Source: Flammula alnicola (lineage: Eukaryota > Basidiomycota > Agaricomycetes > Agaricales > Strophariaceae). From it: 64,000 bases of DNA. The notes beneath the pieces are model-generated. The model was not told the origin of the DNA and did no database searches. It saw nothing but the letters and a program-made list of their open reading frames with translations. Numbering within the stretch: the stretch's first letter is position 1; each line of letters begins with the position of its first letter. The stretch lies in NCBI GenBank assembly GCA_015499995.1, contig JADNRV010000039.1:248001-312000 (forward strand). The letters run 5' to 3'. This document shows positions 21,501 through 32,623 of this stretch, piece after piece. The position numbers and the translations under genes were made by a program.

Positions 21501-23970
21501 GGGGCAGCGAATAAGGGAGAGGAGGCACCGGCTCGTGCGTCGGACTGGCTGCAGAATGCGAGGCACGGAAAAATGCCGACGACGGCGAAGGAGGCACTTC
21601 GGGCAACCCTATCCCGCTGCCGGACTTGGTGCGTTTATGTCGTCCCACCAAGCTGATCCGGCGAACCGAGCCCATGACCCCACGTGCGCCTTCCTTCTCC
21701 TTCGCTGGTGTACTAACAGGCGTCTGCACCGACTGCTGCTGCTGCGCACTCGGCCCTCCACTCTCGTTCTCTTTATCTCTATCCCTCAACAACCGCGAGA
21801 ACGACTTCCGCCGCTTCCTCTCCTGCTCCTCCTTACCCTTACCCCTCTCCTCATCCTCCGTCTCGCCCTCTCCTCTCCCAACACCCAATGCACGCCCAAG
21901 ACCCAGCCCGGCATACTTGGACTGCCGACCACTGCCCCCGTGTTCTGCCTCCTCGCCTCTATGCCCATTCCCATGCCCATTCCCAACGACCTCATTATCC
22001 CCTGCCCCTTCATGCCCTCCAAACCCTCTCCGCAGCTGCACGAACCCCAAACTCTTCCGCTTGACAGGCTTGCTCGCCGTCGTTCCTGGGGTCGTCATCG
22101 TCAACCCCCCACAGCCGTCGACACCGGCCTACACTGCGCCTGCGCCTGCCCAGGCGATGGCGACAGCGTATACGTCCCTTCCCTCTGCCTCTGCATCACC
22201 ACCTGAATAATCTCATCCGCCTGCATACTCAAACTCGTCCAGCTCGCACTGAAGCTGCTCCTCCCGACGCCGACGCCGACATCCGGGTATGCAGCTCGAT
22301 ACCCTCCTATGCGGCTCCTGCTCCTCGAGAGCTGCCTCCTCGCCGTTGTTGACGTGTTTGTTGTGCTGCCGTTGCCCGCGGAGGAGTTAGACCTGTTAGC
22401 GCCAGCATGCGGACTCCCAGCGCTGGAAGCTCGAAAAAACCAGTGCGAGGATGAGGTTGGTGGACGGCCGGGGCTGGAGGGCGAGGCGGTGATAGGAGCG
22501 TTTGTACGTGTGGCGGAGTCGTGTGCTGCGATCGAGGACATAGAGGAGTGGGGTCGCAGAGTGCATTGGGTCTCGCTGTCTTGCGAGTCTGTAAGTTAGA
22601 AGGTCGTCAGACGTGATCTTCTTTTACTTGGTAAGAAAAGGGTAGAAAAATCAACGAGAACGGAGAAAAAAAAAGGGTTCAACATACAAACGAGAGAAAA
22701 TATCAAAGAGAAACAAAGAGAGGACAAAAAAAATCAACACATACCTATCATCTCCGAAGGCGTTGTACTCGTCCCTCTCTTCCTCTTCACACCCCACCTC
22801 TTCACACTGCCGATCCTATTAAGCAGCGTTGCACCCTTTGTCGGCGTCGCAGGTACCGGAAGCGGCGCCGAATACGTAGGCACAGGGGCAGCATTACCCA
22901 CACCCACAGCAACCTCCTGCACAACGTCCGTCTCGAGCTCTTCATCGACAGAAGAAACATCCGACATTGGCGTGGTTGCTCTCCTCCTGGTCATCCTCGC
23001 GGCTACTGCCCTGCCAGAGGACGTAGGAGGGCCATCACCGGGGCTAGGAGGACGATGCGGCTCGCTAGCCTAGCAATCGGAAAATGGGAACTGGTGCTGC
23101 TCGCTGAGCAGGTCGCCGTTCATAGAGGAGAGCTCGAAGATGCCCTGCGGGCGCGGACGGCTCTTCTTCCTGAGCCAACGGCGCTCACGTTCTTTGTGTA
23201 TGGGCAGCGAGGGTGGGAGGAGGGCGAAAGCTGAGGTGGGGCATAGGTGGGCTGTGGAAGAGCAAGTGTTGACAGTGTTGGGCACGGAAAAGACAGACGA
23301 GGTGGGAGATCGTTGTGGGAAGGGTTGACCCTGCGCGAGGTATGAAGCCGTTGGCGGTGGTTGGTTCATGAGAAAAGGTAAGGGTAGAGGAGGGGGCTAT
23401 GGGGGTAGAGGCGGGGGTGTCGACGATAAGCGAGAGAGCGCCGCACGGCGAGATCTGGCAGTGACAGTCCTATCTTCCTCCTTCTCCGCGAACAGGCCGA
23501 ACTGGGCGCTGTCGTCCTGGTCACCGTCAAGATCATCATCCCAGCTTTCTTATCTATGGCGGCGGGGGTCGAGATGCGCTTCTTGGGCGAGTTACGCGCG
23601 TCCTCAAAGTCATCGTCCCAGTTCTCCGTGGGGGTTTCGGGTGGCGGGTGGCCCGATGTGGGTTGTGTGGCACCGACAGAGCTGGGCCCCTCCTCGGCAT
23701 CCCAGTCTTCCAATGTCGTGCTGGCGGTCGATAGCTTCCTGAAATCTGGTATTTGGATGCCTGGTTCCTTGCGAACAGGCCGTCTCCAGCTACTTCCTCC
23801 TGCATGGTTGTTGTTTTCTGGTTGAAACTCGAAATCGCCATCCCAATTCTCAGAGGGTGCTGTGGTTGAAAACGACACGTTTTTGAGTGATTGTGAGCAT
23901 AATTTATGAGAAAAGAAGACGATACACACTGATCATCAGGCTGAAGAGCGAGAGCAACGGCAGCCATCAT
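18502..23970 (-). pseudogene. Large Ser/Pro-rich protein with WDDD motifs, Byr4/Bfa1-like, interrupted
   Basis: The gene starts at 23970 (MMAAVALALQPDD). It has acidic Trp-Asp motifs (ENWDGDFEFQ, EDWDAEEGP, ENWDDDFEDA, WDDDLDGDQDD), then a basic element (RERRWLRKKSRPRPQG), LLNRIGSVKRWGVKRKR, ADEIIQVVMQRQREG, KPVKRKSLGFVQLRRGF, and C-terminal helices (LKDLQQTYSALVSELQSILE; NIKPLLGNVKEVHARLLDCI). Repeated WDDD motifs suggest the Byr4/Bfa1 scaffold of the septation/mitotic-exit GAP complex; this is tentative. The frame is broken. In-frame TAG codons at 23399, 23072 and 21063 have same-frame coding-like sequence on both sides, there is a frame change near 20760-20790, and one base appears missing near 19760 (WRWGDA running into SNSTIPLPSED). 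The rest splices cleanly. It is either a decaying gene or an assembly with errors. Confidence 0.5.
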
Positions 23971-24834
23971 GGCGGTTGATTTTAGCTCTCATGCATGGAG
24001 GTGGCGTGTTCGTCCACTGAGTTGAGCTTTGTCGTACTCGTACGTGTCGGTTCGGTGTAATAGAAATCTCAAGTCGTAACGCGTAGATTCTAGAATAGGC
24101 TTTGCTCTTGCGCTGTATGTCCTGTGTGGTCGTCGACATTGCTGGACGTGTGCTTGCGTAGTGTCGTATGTGACGTTATGAATATTGGTTTTTTTGGTGA
24201 TATATGTCATGGTGTGAAATATATGTTTCCAAGTAAGCTTTCCATAGAAGAGATGTAGGTATCGTCGTGAATATTGTTGAGGGGATAGAGGAAGAAGGGA
24301 GAAGGCTGTCCTTATTTTAACTTTTCCCGGTCTTAGGGTTAGGGTCTGTTATATTCGTCCTGGCGGGCGGCCCATCACTAAATCGGGAAAATTCCTACGA
24401 GCCATCGCGAGGCAATAAAATCCAGCGCGAGACACTGCGCCGAGCACAATTTGACATCAGATTGCAGTTCGGCATGTGCTGGCCGATGAGGCCCATTGAC
24501 AACGCGTCGATTTGGCGAGCCGTGCAGTACCTCGCGAGTTGATCCAATCTCGTGCTTGAAATGTGCAGGCAATGAAACCTTTCATCCACATTCTGAGTCA
24601 GTCAGCATCTAGTATGGACTCATGAGCCCAGTGCAACATTTATACCACTTACGAGATTGTTATGATCTGCTATATCAATCACAATTTAGTGACAGAATTT
24701 TAAAACCTCAGGGGATCGATGCAAGCTCTCAAACCAGTTGTGATATGTTATCAGATCATCCCGAATGCTCACGCATTTGTATAATTGGAAGCAAAAAATC
24801 ATTTTATTTGAAATGTAAAATACGGTCACAACAA
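23971..24834. other. Intergenic, no supported gene
   Basis: Upstream region of the large minus-strand gene and downstream flank of the hypothetical gene ending at 24835. A frame at 24589-24378 (minus) contains HCLHISSTRLDQLARYCTAR but has no recognisable family and no splice partners. Two telomere-like ttaggg words near 24335 are too few to mean anything. Confidence 0.35.
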
Positions 24835-25445
24835 CTAATGAGTACCAGCTATAGTCCGAGCACGTTTGGCATGTTCCGCATCCAACCTCTGTTGAAAGGG
24901 CACCTCGTCAGATAATTACACGTCACATAGAGATTGAGAACTTACTTGTACAACAGCGTATGCAATCGACGTCACAGCGCTGAGATGTGGTGTTTGCCAA
25001 TCTTTCATTTTCTTTGCGAGCCGGGGAAGGAAAGGTGACAATATGTTGATACACCTAAAATTCATGATTAGCATATCTGTTCAGGGCTGTGAGGAACTTT
25101 GACTTACGCGCAGAAGTAGAGGACCTTTTAAGAAGCCGACCTCAGGAGCTGCTGGGTTTCCCGACAGGCCATGTCAAAGCCCGGTTCCATGCTGCGCTGA
25201 TTTGCGCAAACCCTGGTTACCATGTTAACTGCGTGAAAGATACAAAAGTTCGAAAAAAAATACCCCAGTCACAATCAATGGAATGGTTTGTAACGTCATT
25301 TCTGATACCTCTATCCTGCCGATCGAGGACAGCTAAGTGTAGAGGCCTTCCTCTTGTAGAACTCAAGCTGAGCACCTGCACTGCCGGCTAGGGGAGAATT
25401 CTGACTCACCAGAGACCAATTGTCGTTATCATCAGAGAAGGACAT
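24835..25445 (-). pseudogene. Hypothetical protein gene, probably interrupted
   Basis: A start exon at 25445-25410 encodes MSFSDDNDNWSL and ends at a GTGAGT donor. Further coding-like pieces are LEFYKRKASTLS (near 25370), CANQRSMEPGFDMACRETQQ (near 25190), ILSPFLPRLAKKMKDWQTPH with LSAVTSIAYAVVQ (about 25057-24955) and a last exon RLDAEHAKRARTIAGTH ending at 24835. The last three join in phase across GT-AG introns. A TAA lies in frame in the third piece (after LLRSAS) and the second piece ends in TAG, so the gene is probably disabled. I do not recognise the protein. Confidence 0.4.
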
Positions 25446-27168
25446 TCTTTAGCGAGGCAGGAGGATAGCGGTGTCGTATGCGTTTCTTATAGGTAAGGAC
25501 GGAGGATACTTATACCGTAGCTCCGAGTCCGTCCTTCCGATATTTGATATTTCAAGTTAAGCTTCGTCCGATTTTTCCCGTTGTGTTATCGTACTACTTT
25601 GATTTCTTTTTATTCAGTGTACTAGCTGGCTTGCCGGAATAACTTAAATTCATCGTGCCTTTGCTCGCACTGGTAGCTGCTGGTAGATTTGCAGATCGCG
25701 ACATCGCTTATGCACCGTTTTGGTAACGGAATTGGGCATTTGGATTGTGGCAGGCGCAGATGTGAGGTTGAACCGCCGGCTGACGCAGATAAAAACTTGG
25801 AACCCGAGCCACAGGATATTGAAGGCATGATGGAGAAGAGAAAGGAGAGGAGGACGGTAGCGGATATGATGACAGCGGCGATGGCAATAACTCCTCGGAC
25901 TTGGATTCTGATGAGGGCGGCTACAGCAGTTTCTAGTTTCACAACCAATTTCACCCAGTCTATAAATATATGTGTTCATGGTCTGACTTCGAGAATAATC
26001 TGAGCTCTAATATGGCTTGTAACTAGATACATTTTGGAAAGCATCTGGTGCTGAGCTCACCCTGCAGTACAAGTGGAATCCGAAGAGACATTACGCTCAC
26101 AATGCCGTTACAATCACAGAGCGAGTTAGACACAAACTCACGCACCAGCATAAAGTTGCTGTGCGCTGGGATTAAACTCGCACTGTCTCACGATTATGTT
26201 GCAGTCCGACAATTGGCTCGCGAGCCAGAAATCATCTCAGTCCGCCAAGCACGATGAAGCACGATGGCTCGTAACGCCGCGCGAGCCTCTGCAAGCTGGC
26301 ATCAAATCCGTGAGAACTGCGATGCCTCACAAGATTTTCCCTGATTTAGTGATCAGTGGGCCGGGTCCTCTCACCTGAAGGAACGTGCCTTCCTGTGAGT
26401 AAAATATGGTCACATCGTCCTCTGACCATTCCATCCCTCTATGTACGTTATAATGTCCCCGGTTTTGACACTAGGGCAGACCTTTGACTCTCTGAGGTTG
26501 CTCCGTCCGTCTTGCTGGTAGGCAGGCTCTCTATCGCAGACCCTCGAGGTAAGTATGTTGTAGATGATAGATCACCGCTGGATTACGCTGGCATTTCATA
26601 GGGCTGCCAACCGTCCCGTGTACGGGGACGGCCGTCTAAAAACGTGTATGAGACGGTTTAGATACGGCCGTCCATGGCCGGGTGCAGCTTAATGCTGGGT
26701 ATGTATCTTACTGAATAAAGAAAAATGTAGGTAATGACGCATAACGTCATTACCTACATCATGATCTATATCATATAAATTGGTGTGCCCATATCAAGGA
26801 TAGTGTAACTAATAATGACACCCCCAACTTACAAGTGCCTCGCTGCAGGCGACAATTGCGACACGTATGATTACCGGAATGAATACCAATTTATCAGTGT
26901 GCTGACAGATTGCCAGCATGGCTGTCGTCAATGGTGTAGTTTTTCATCCATCCGGCTTGTAAGTACATAGATACCCTAGACTTGCGATTGACAGAAATCT
27001 GTTGGGGTTAAGGGATCTCAAAGCGACGAACCGGTTCCTCTGTGATCGATTGAGCCGATTTCCACACTTCTCTTCTTTGCAAGATCACTTCTTCGAAAAC
27101 TGTCTTCTCCGCGACGACTGGCGCATATGTAACTGCCCCTTCTTCCTTATTCCCGACTGTCTCCCAAA
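25446..27168. other. Intergenic region containing a perfect hairpin
   Basis: No gene is supported. Notable items are the palindrome at 26725-26759 and, just before it at 26604-26690, a GC-rich stretch with repeated ccgtc/gacgg words. The part after about 27000 is the leader of the gene starting at 27169. Confidence 0.4.
26725..26759. repeat. Perfect 15-bp hairpin
   Basis: atgtaggtaatgacg and cgtcattacctacat are exact reverse complements separated by the five bases cataa. The flanks are AT-rich. No terminator-like role is expected for a eukaryotic gene here. It could be a recombination or transposon-end structure, or a pre-miRNA-like stem, though the latter is usually longer. Confidence 0.85.
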
Positions 27169-28063
27169 ATGTCGTCTGCCTACCGTCTTCGCCCTGTTTC
27201 AGACAACTCCCCCTCGCCGTCCCCAACAGCCTCCACAACTTCGCCCGCTAACAGCTACAAACAACCCATGGGCCATTCACCACCCCCAAATCCAGCACAA
27301 AACGGTCACTTACGTCGTCCTCTGTCTCCAAGTTCTCTTCGAGGTACTTATGTCTGCGCGTCTCACTCGTTCTATATTTCTTTAGTTCATATTTTCCCTA
27401 GATGTCGATCTCAGCCAACTTGAAACCACTGATATGACACATCGTAAATATCCTGTGCCTCTAACAGGTCACGAATTGATGGCCATGTTCCCCCCCGTGC
27501 CACCTGATGACTTCCCGGAGATGAGACCAGGGCCCACGAGCGGCTTCTTTCTGCGTCAGGAACGGGCTTTCTTCGCGCAGGCCGGGAAAGAGATCGTGCG
27601 CGTACAAGTAGAGGTTGACTTTCCTCATGGATCAGAGCCTGAACCGGTCAAGTCGAGGCCTATCAATACGTCGTCTCAACTGTGGATGAACGGACCTGCC
27701 GCGTTGTCTTCTTTGACTATACCTCATCATTCACCGGTGCAAATTGTACAATCATCGTCGGCACCCATTCTGCATCCCCATCCTCCTACCCGACCCTCAC
27801 AATGAGGGGTCACCTCTGCGACCCCAGCGCCGCTCTATCCCGCGACTTCCTCACACGCATCACCGATTAGTCAAGTACCCAGTTTGCATCTGACACCGTT
27901 GGGTACGGGACTATGCACGCCTCCGCAGGACTCCATTCCTCCGCCTCCATTGAAACCCGAATACCCAAGCGAAGAATATGATGAATCGTGGAAGCGGCCC
28001 ACGCCCTGCGCTGGACGGAGACGAGCAGGCAAACACACAAGGCGCGTTATCGTTAGAACATAA
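27169..28063 (+). pseudogene. Conserved hypothetical basidiomycete protein with a premature TGA
   Basis: Exon 1 (27169-27343) encodes MSSAYRLRPVSDNSPSPSPT and a Ser/Pro-rich segment. Exon 2 begins at 27402 in phase with DVDLSQLETTDMTHRKYP and continues HELMAMFPPVPPDDFPEMRP, GPTSGFFLRQERAFFAQAGK and EIVRVQVEVDFP. The frame reaches TGA at 27803-27805 (after PTRPSQ). It then stays open in the same frame for 86 codons, giving SEEYDESWKRPTP and a basic tail (GRRRAGKHTRRVIVRT) that ends at 28061-28063. Because the tail continues the composition and looks like a natural C terminus, the TGA is probably a nonsense mutation (for example from CGA). The function is unknown; the protein looks largely disordered with one conserved FPP...GFF block. 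Confidence 0.5.
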
Positions 28064-28679
28064 ATCACCTGCATCACCATCATGACCATCGACAAATGCC
28101 ATCATAATCGCCCTCCACCATATGAACCGTCATGCCACCTATCTTGTCCTATCTTGTCCTTTTTCTTATCGTCGTCTGCGCACCGCCATGACCGAATTTC
28201 GTGTGTATGTCATCCTGTATCAAACTCTTTTCTTTTTCCTTGCCTCTGCCACTACTTGCATACCATATGTTCGCTGTTTTCTTGTACAACCCAACCCCTC
28301 GTCGCCCATCATGAATTCTGACTTATCGCATAGTTGTGTCGCCTTGTACTACTACTCCCTCCATTGGTCTTGTCCTAACCCGCAATACATCTCCCCATCT
28401 ATGCCCGCGAGCATGTAATCCCGATTCCCCACTAGTTCTTGAAACGTTAGCTTGGAAGCCTCGATCGGACATCTGCACCCTACACTACATAAGTTCTGTA
28501 CATATCTATCACGCTGCGGCCCAACACCAACGACGCCGTCAGAAGTCTTCCGGTAGAACTGATCGTCATCGATTCATCTCTCAATGAAAGTTTATGGACG
28601 AAAAAAGCACGACACTACAAGACGTACATATGTGTGTACATTTTAAAGGGCACCAAAGCGCGTGTGTATACCTTAGCCT
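28064..28679. other. Intergenic, no supported gene
   Basis: Pyrimidine-rich plus-strand sequence that is probably the 3' untranslated region of the preceding gene and the downstream flank of the minus-strand acidic protein relic. Open frames are low-complexity artefacts. Confidence 0.35.
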
Positions 28680-29642
28680 ATGCTATGTACACGGTACGAG
28701 TACAGTCGTCTTCCATAACAGGTCCCAAACCCTCAAACAGTGCATCCTCTTCGTCGTCTTGCCCGTACGCATATCCTGCCTCGTACTTGTCGTCCTGGAA
28801 TCCATCGACACCCCCTCGCCGCCGTCCTCGAACGACCTCTCCGTCTGTGTCTCTCCTAATTCATGGGCAGTGCTCTCCGCGTCGTCTTCGTCGGTTGGAT
28901 GGGCGTCCTATGCGTTGCTCCAGCGACATTCCGAAGTCATCACAGTAGCTGTGATCGTCGATACGTGGGACACCTGACTCATTCTCTTAGTGGACTCCAA
29001 GCCATCCCAATTCCTCTCTCGTCCTCTATCCTTAGCGGCGATCTCATCCCGCTCCGCTTCTCCTGACCCCTCGGTGCTCTGCTGCGCATCGTCGCCGACC
29101 CATCGACTCTTACCCATCGATAAGCTAACACTTTCATCGAGGGTTGATCCGCCGAAGAGGCTGGTCCTAACTCTCCGTCTACTGGCTTCTTCCTTCCTTC
29201 GCCTCTTTCGGGAGGCCGTCTCCATCTCTACGAAATCAGGACCCTAACCATACAGTGCAAGCTCCAGAGGCCTCCCAGCTTCATGCATCCCATACAGACG
29301 CGCACGATGCACAAGCTCAATACGCCATTCGGGATAAGGCAGGGCAGGGGTCAGTGACGTGATCGGATGAGCGGGGTTACGATTTTGATGTGAAGCCAGG
29401 ACCACGGCAGAGTCCGCGTAGATGTCGTCCATGTTGTCGTCATCGTCTGCGTCGGAGCCTGCAGTAGCCGCGGCGACAGCATTGGCGTGTGATGAGGATG
29501 AAGCACCGCCGATCAGCGACCGTTCGTCGTTCAGTGACTCGTCATCAGCAGCATGACCGTGCGCCGAGGATGACCAAAAGGTTCGCCGGAAAGGCTTAGA
29601 GAGGAAGAGTCCGATCGGAACACCCTCCGTCGGCGGCACCAA
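28680..29642 (-). pseudogene. Acidic, low-complexity protein relic with in-frame stops
   Basis: A minus-strand frame from 29642 encodes PPTEGVPIGLFLSKPFRR, an acidic middle (AGSDADDDDNMDDIYADSA), and LPYPEWRIELVHRARLYGMH before a TAG near 29245. The same frame continues without interruption to a basic segment (ASRKRRRKEEASRRR) and an acidic one (EAERDEIAAKDRGRERNWDG). It meets another TAG near 28908 and again continues open (DAHPTDEDDAESTAHELGE). I do not recognise the family. The alternation of sensible coding sequence and isolated TAG codons parallels the neighbouring genes. Confidence 0.4.
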
Positions 29643-29698
29643 CTACAGTGGTGGTAAGTAATGGTATGGGAGCTTTAATCGTCGGAGATAGAGTCAAT

Positions 29699-29849
29699 TT
29701 AGACCTGGAGCTTGTGGAGGCCCAAGGCTGAAACGAACGTTGAACTCAAGAACAGCTCAGTCAAGCGGAAGAACCGTGATCGGCGCTCGGGATTGAGAAC
29801 TTCACGGTCGACGAACGTGTACAGGCGAGGGTAAAATGATGGGTAATCA
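29699..29849 (-). pseudogene. NOC4 (nucleolar complex, CBF/MAK21 domain) fragment
   Basis: One exon-sized piece preceded by a good acceptor encodes DYPSFYPRLYTFVDREVLNP, then RRSRFFRLTELFLSST. This is the diagnostic core of the CBF/MAK21 domain of Noc4, which with Nop14 promotes nuclear export of 40S pre-ribosomes. It stops after about 45 residues; the rest of the roughly 550-residue protein is absent on both sides. It lies directly downstream of the SQS1-like relic on the same strand. Confidence 0.6.
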
Positions 29850-30039
29850 CTGGGCTGGGGTCAGGAAGGAAAGTAACAGAAAAAGACAGCGGAACACACA
29901 GGTTATAATAGATGTGTTGGCGGTAGTATCCTCTCCTCCCTGAAGAGTAATTGTATCGGCAGTCGAGAGCGAAATCGGGCTCTGCATATTCGTCGTTCTA
30001 CAGAGCAAAAAATAATTGTGAACAATAGGAGGGTTTGTA

Positions 30040-32342
30040 TATGAATAGGACCCACTGGCAGGGCTGAAGCCTTCCAAGTCCTCGAAAGTACCATTGCGGA
30101 TGGAGCGGAAGAGTGCATTCCTTTGCTTCCCGTCCCTTCCCGTCAAAACGTCTTCATTCTCATCCAACATGTCCTAGAATAGCGTGAGGATGAGCACCTA
30201 GACATGGACCAGGAAATGAATGACCAACCTGAATTTCTTGGATGAAGTCTTCGTCCTCCTCAGCCCAAGTCATATTTCGCTGCAGGAAATCGGCCCTATC
30301 TTCGTCGCTGTCGTCGTCCACATGTCCTCCATCGAGGTACACATCATCCATCGTCACATGTTTGCCAGCCTCGGCGCCCAAAAGGCCTCCTACGAAGTTC
30401 CGCATCGCGGCCAGATCCAACGCATCAACCTCCATCCCATGCGCATCATCTACATCTTCCTTATCCTTCGCCTCTCCTTCACCCGTATCCTGCCCAGCCG
30501 TCTCTCTGCCCTTGCCCTTGTCGCTCCATCCCAAAAATTCTTGCACCCCTTCCTCGACTTCATCCACCTGCTGCACGTCGTCATCGTCCGTATCACCCCA
30601 CTCCAGATCTGAATCACCCCTCCTCCGCTCGCTGCGTCTCGGGTCCTGTCGATGCAACTGCGCCTCCTCGCGCATCGCACCAAAGGCACCGAAGGACGAT
30701 TTCAAACCTTTCTTGCCCACCAGACCGCGCTTCCTCTTCCAAGCTTTCGCTTGGCGGGGCGTAGAGACGGGCGGAACGCGCAGTCACGCTGTCGATTTTC
30801 CCGGCGTGACAGGGGCCTTTGTGGTCGTAGATTGAGAAAAGGAGAAAGAGAGGGATGAGAAGGAAGGGGGGTCAGGGATAGGCGGAATACTGGAAAGTGG
30901 GTGTTGGGAGGATGATCCTGACGCTATTGGGAGTGCAGCTGCACTAACGTAGGGCGAAAAACGTGAACTGTCGGGGCCGTTGCTCGGAGCGCTTTCTTTC
31001 GATTTCACTGGTGCGTCCTCGCCGTTGTGGGACGATGCTTTCCTGGGATGAGGTGCGACATAGACAATGATATCGTCTTCGTCATCGTCCCTGAGGGCAG
31101 AAGGAAGGAGGTCCTGTGTAGGAGCCATTTCTGTTGGTACGGGAGCCGGTTCATGGTCGACGCAGAATAATTGCTCCTCTGGTTTGTCAACGACAGCAGC
31201 TTCGGAAGGCTGAGGTACAGCGGAAGGTTCTTGCGTAGCAAATATAGCAGATTGCTCTGTAGATGGAACTGACATTGCAACGTCTTCCGAGTTATCTGGC
31301 TCGTCGGCAGCCGACAATGTTTCATCCATCATTTTGGCCAGATCATCAACGTCGTCTGGAATAGACGCTGTTGGGTCCGTCACCAGTTGTTGAGCGTTAC
31401 AAGTAGGTATAGGATCAACATAGAATCCAGTAAACGTGATAGTTGTAATTTCCCCTAGTTTGCTTCTCAGTACTGTCGTTGTTGTCTTCGTCGTGGCGGA
31501 GGAATCGAAAAGTTTGTCGACCTCATTGAAATCAACTTCTTCGATTTCTTCTCCGTCCTCTTCGTCTTCCAAGTCGGACTCCATACGAGGAATGTTACCG
31601 CTGCTGAAAACGCGAGAAACCTGATCGGCAGTGGAGAGATGGCTCTGTTCCGTGTCATCTAGGAGGACATCAATGCTGTATTTTTGCCAGACAAAAAATG
31701 AACCACTTACCGACATCCTCCACTCCCGGTTTGATGAGTTCCTCTTCGTCTTGGAACAACGCCTTTGTGAGAACAGAAGGCATGAATACGATAGGTCGAA
31801 GTAATGGTCTCTCTTGGTAAAAAAGACCTGACAGCGTTCCGGGCCTTGCTTGGGCTCCTCCTCCGCCACGACCTCTTGGAGATGCGCCAATGCCATAGTC
31901 GTCCCGCCTGGCCGACGTAAAAGAGTCTTGGCCTCGTCCACGGCCGTGAGGTGATTCATATCCACGTCCACGGGGCGAATCGCAGCCACCGCGCCCTCGC
32001 CCCCGATTGGGAGTAGCCGCTCCAGAATTCGGGCCAGAGAACAGTCCTCCTCCACGGCCGCCTCGACCCCTACCCTGCGAGTTATTATTTTCTCCAGTTG
32101 GATGTGCTGCAAACGCGATGAAATTCTGTGCTTAAACTTCCCATCCGAGGCATTTACGCACCATCAGCAAAGATTTGTACGCTGAAATCCAACTCGCCTT
32201 CGATGAAACTGGATCTTGGCATATCTTGTCCGTTTCCACGACCGCCCCGATATCCTCCTCTACCACCGCGACCTTTGCCGCCCGTACCTCTGTCGCCACG
32301 ACCTCCGCGAAACCCTCGGCCTCAATCATTTCCTCTCGCCAT
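30040..32342 (-). pseudogene. SQS1-like (R3H/G-patch splicing factor) gene, truncated and interrupted
   Basis: The start at 32342 gives an RGG-rich N terminus (GRGFRGGRGDRGTGGKGRGG) with an in-frame TGA as codon 7. Later exons encode FYQERPLLRPIVFMPSVLTK, STADQVSRVFSSGNIPRMES, DDIIVYVAPHPRK, then a basic segment (AKAWKRKRGLVGKKGL) and acidic blocks (DSDLEWGDTDDDDV, MTWAEEDEDFIQEI, LDENEDVLTGRDGKQRNALF). This order matches the N-terminal two thirds of fungal Sqs1/Pfa1, a G-patch activator of the helicase Prp43. A second in-frame TGA (after PGKSTA, about 30786) separates two halves lying in one frame. The R3H and G-patch domains expected at the C terminus are missing. A non-functional, truncated copy is the simplest reading. 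Confidence 0.6.
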
Positions 32343-32623
32343 TGTCAAAGCACGATCCAAGAAGTCGCAAGTGTATTCCTATTAGGCAGCGGCTGCCTCA
32401 AAAGTAGGCAGTGCCAACATGTGCGATATAAGAGATCGTTGATGTGGATTTATGTGGATTTATGTAAACGGGAAAATCGCAGTGATGACAGAAAGACAGT
32501 GCCAGTGCTTAACCTTGTATTTGCTTCTGTGACTTCTGCCAAACAACTGCATCATGCGACGCGAAACGTGGTCGTGCTCAACTTGAAGTTACTTACCATC
32601 GTACACACTCTTAGTCTGCGACA

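Noticed and set aside
21535..22210. Plus-strand open frames of about 200 codons
   Set aside because: They are antisense to the Ser/Pro-rich minus-strand gene and reflect its codon bias.
24325..24350. Telomeric repeat remnant (ttagggttaggg)
   Set aside because: Only two units are present within ordinary sequence; this is too few to indicate an interstitial telomere.
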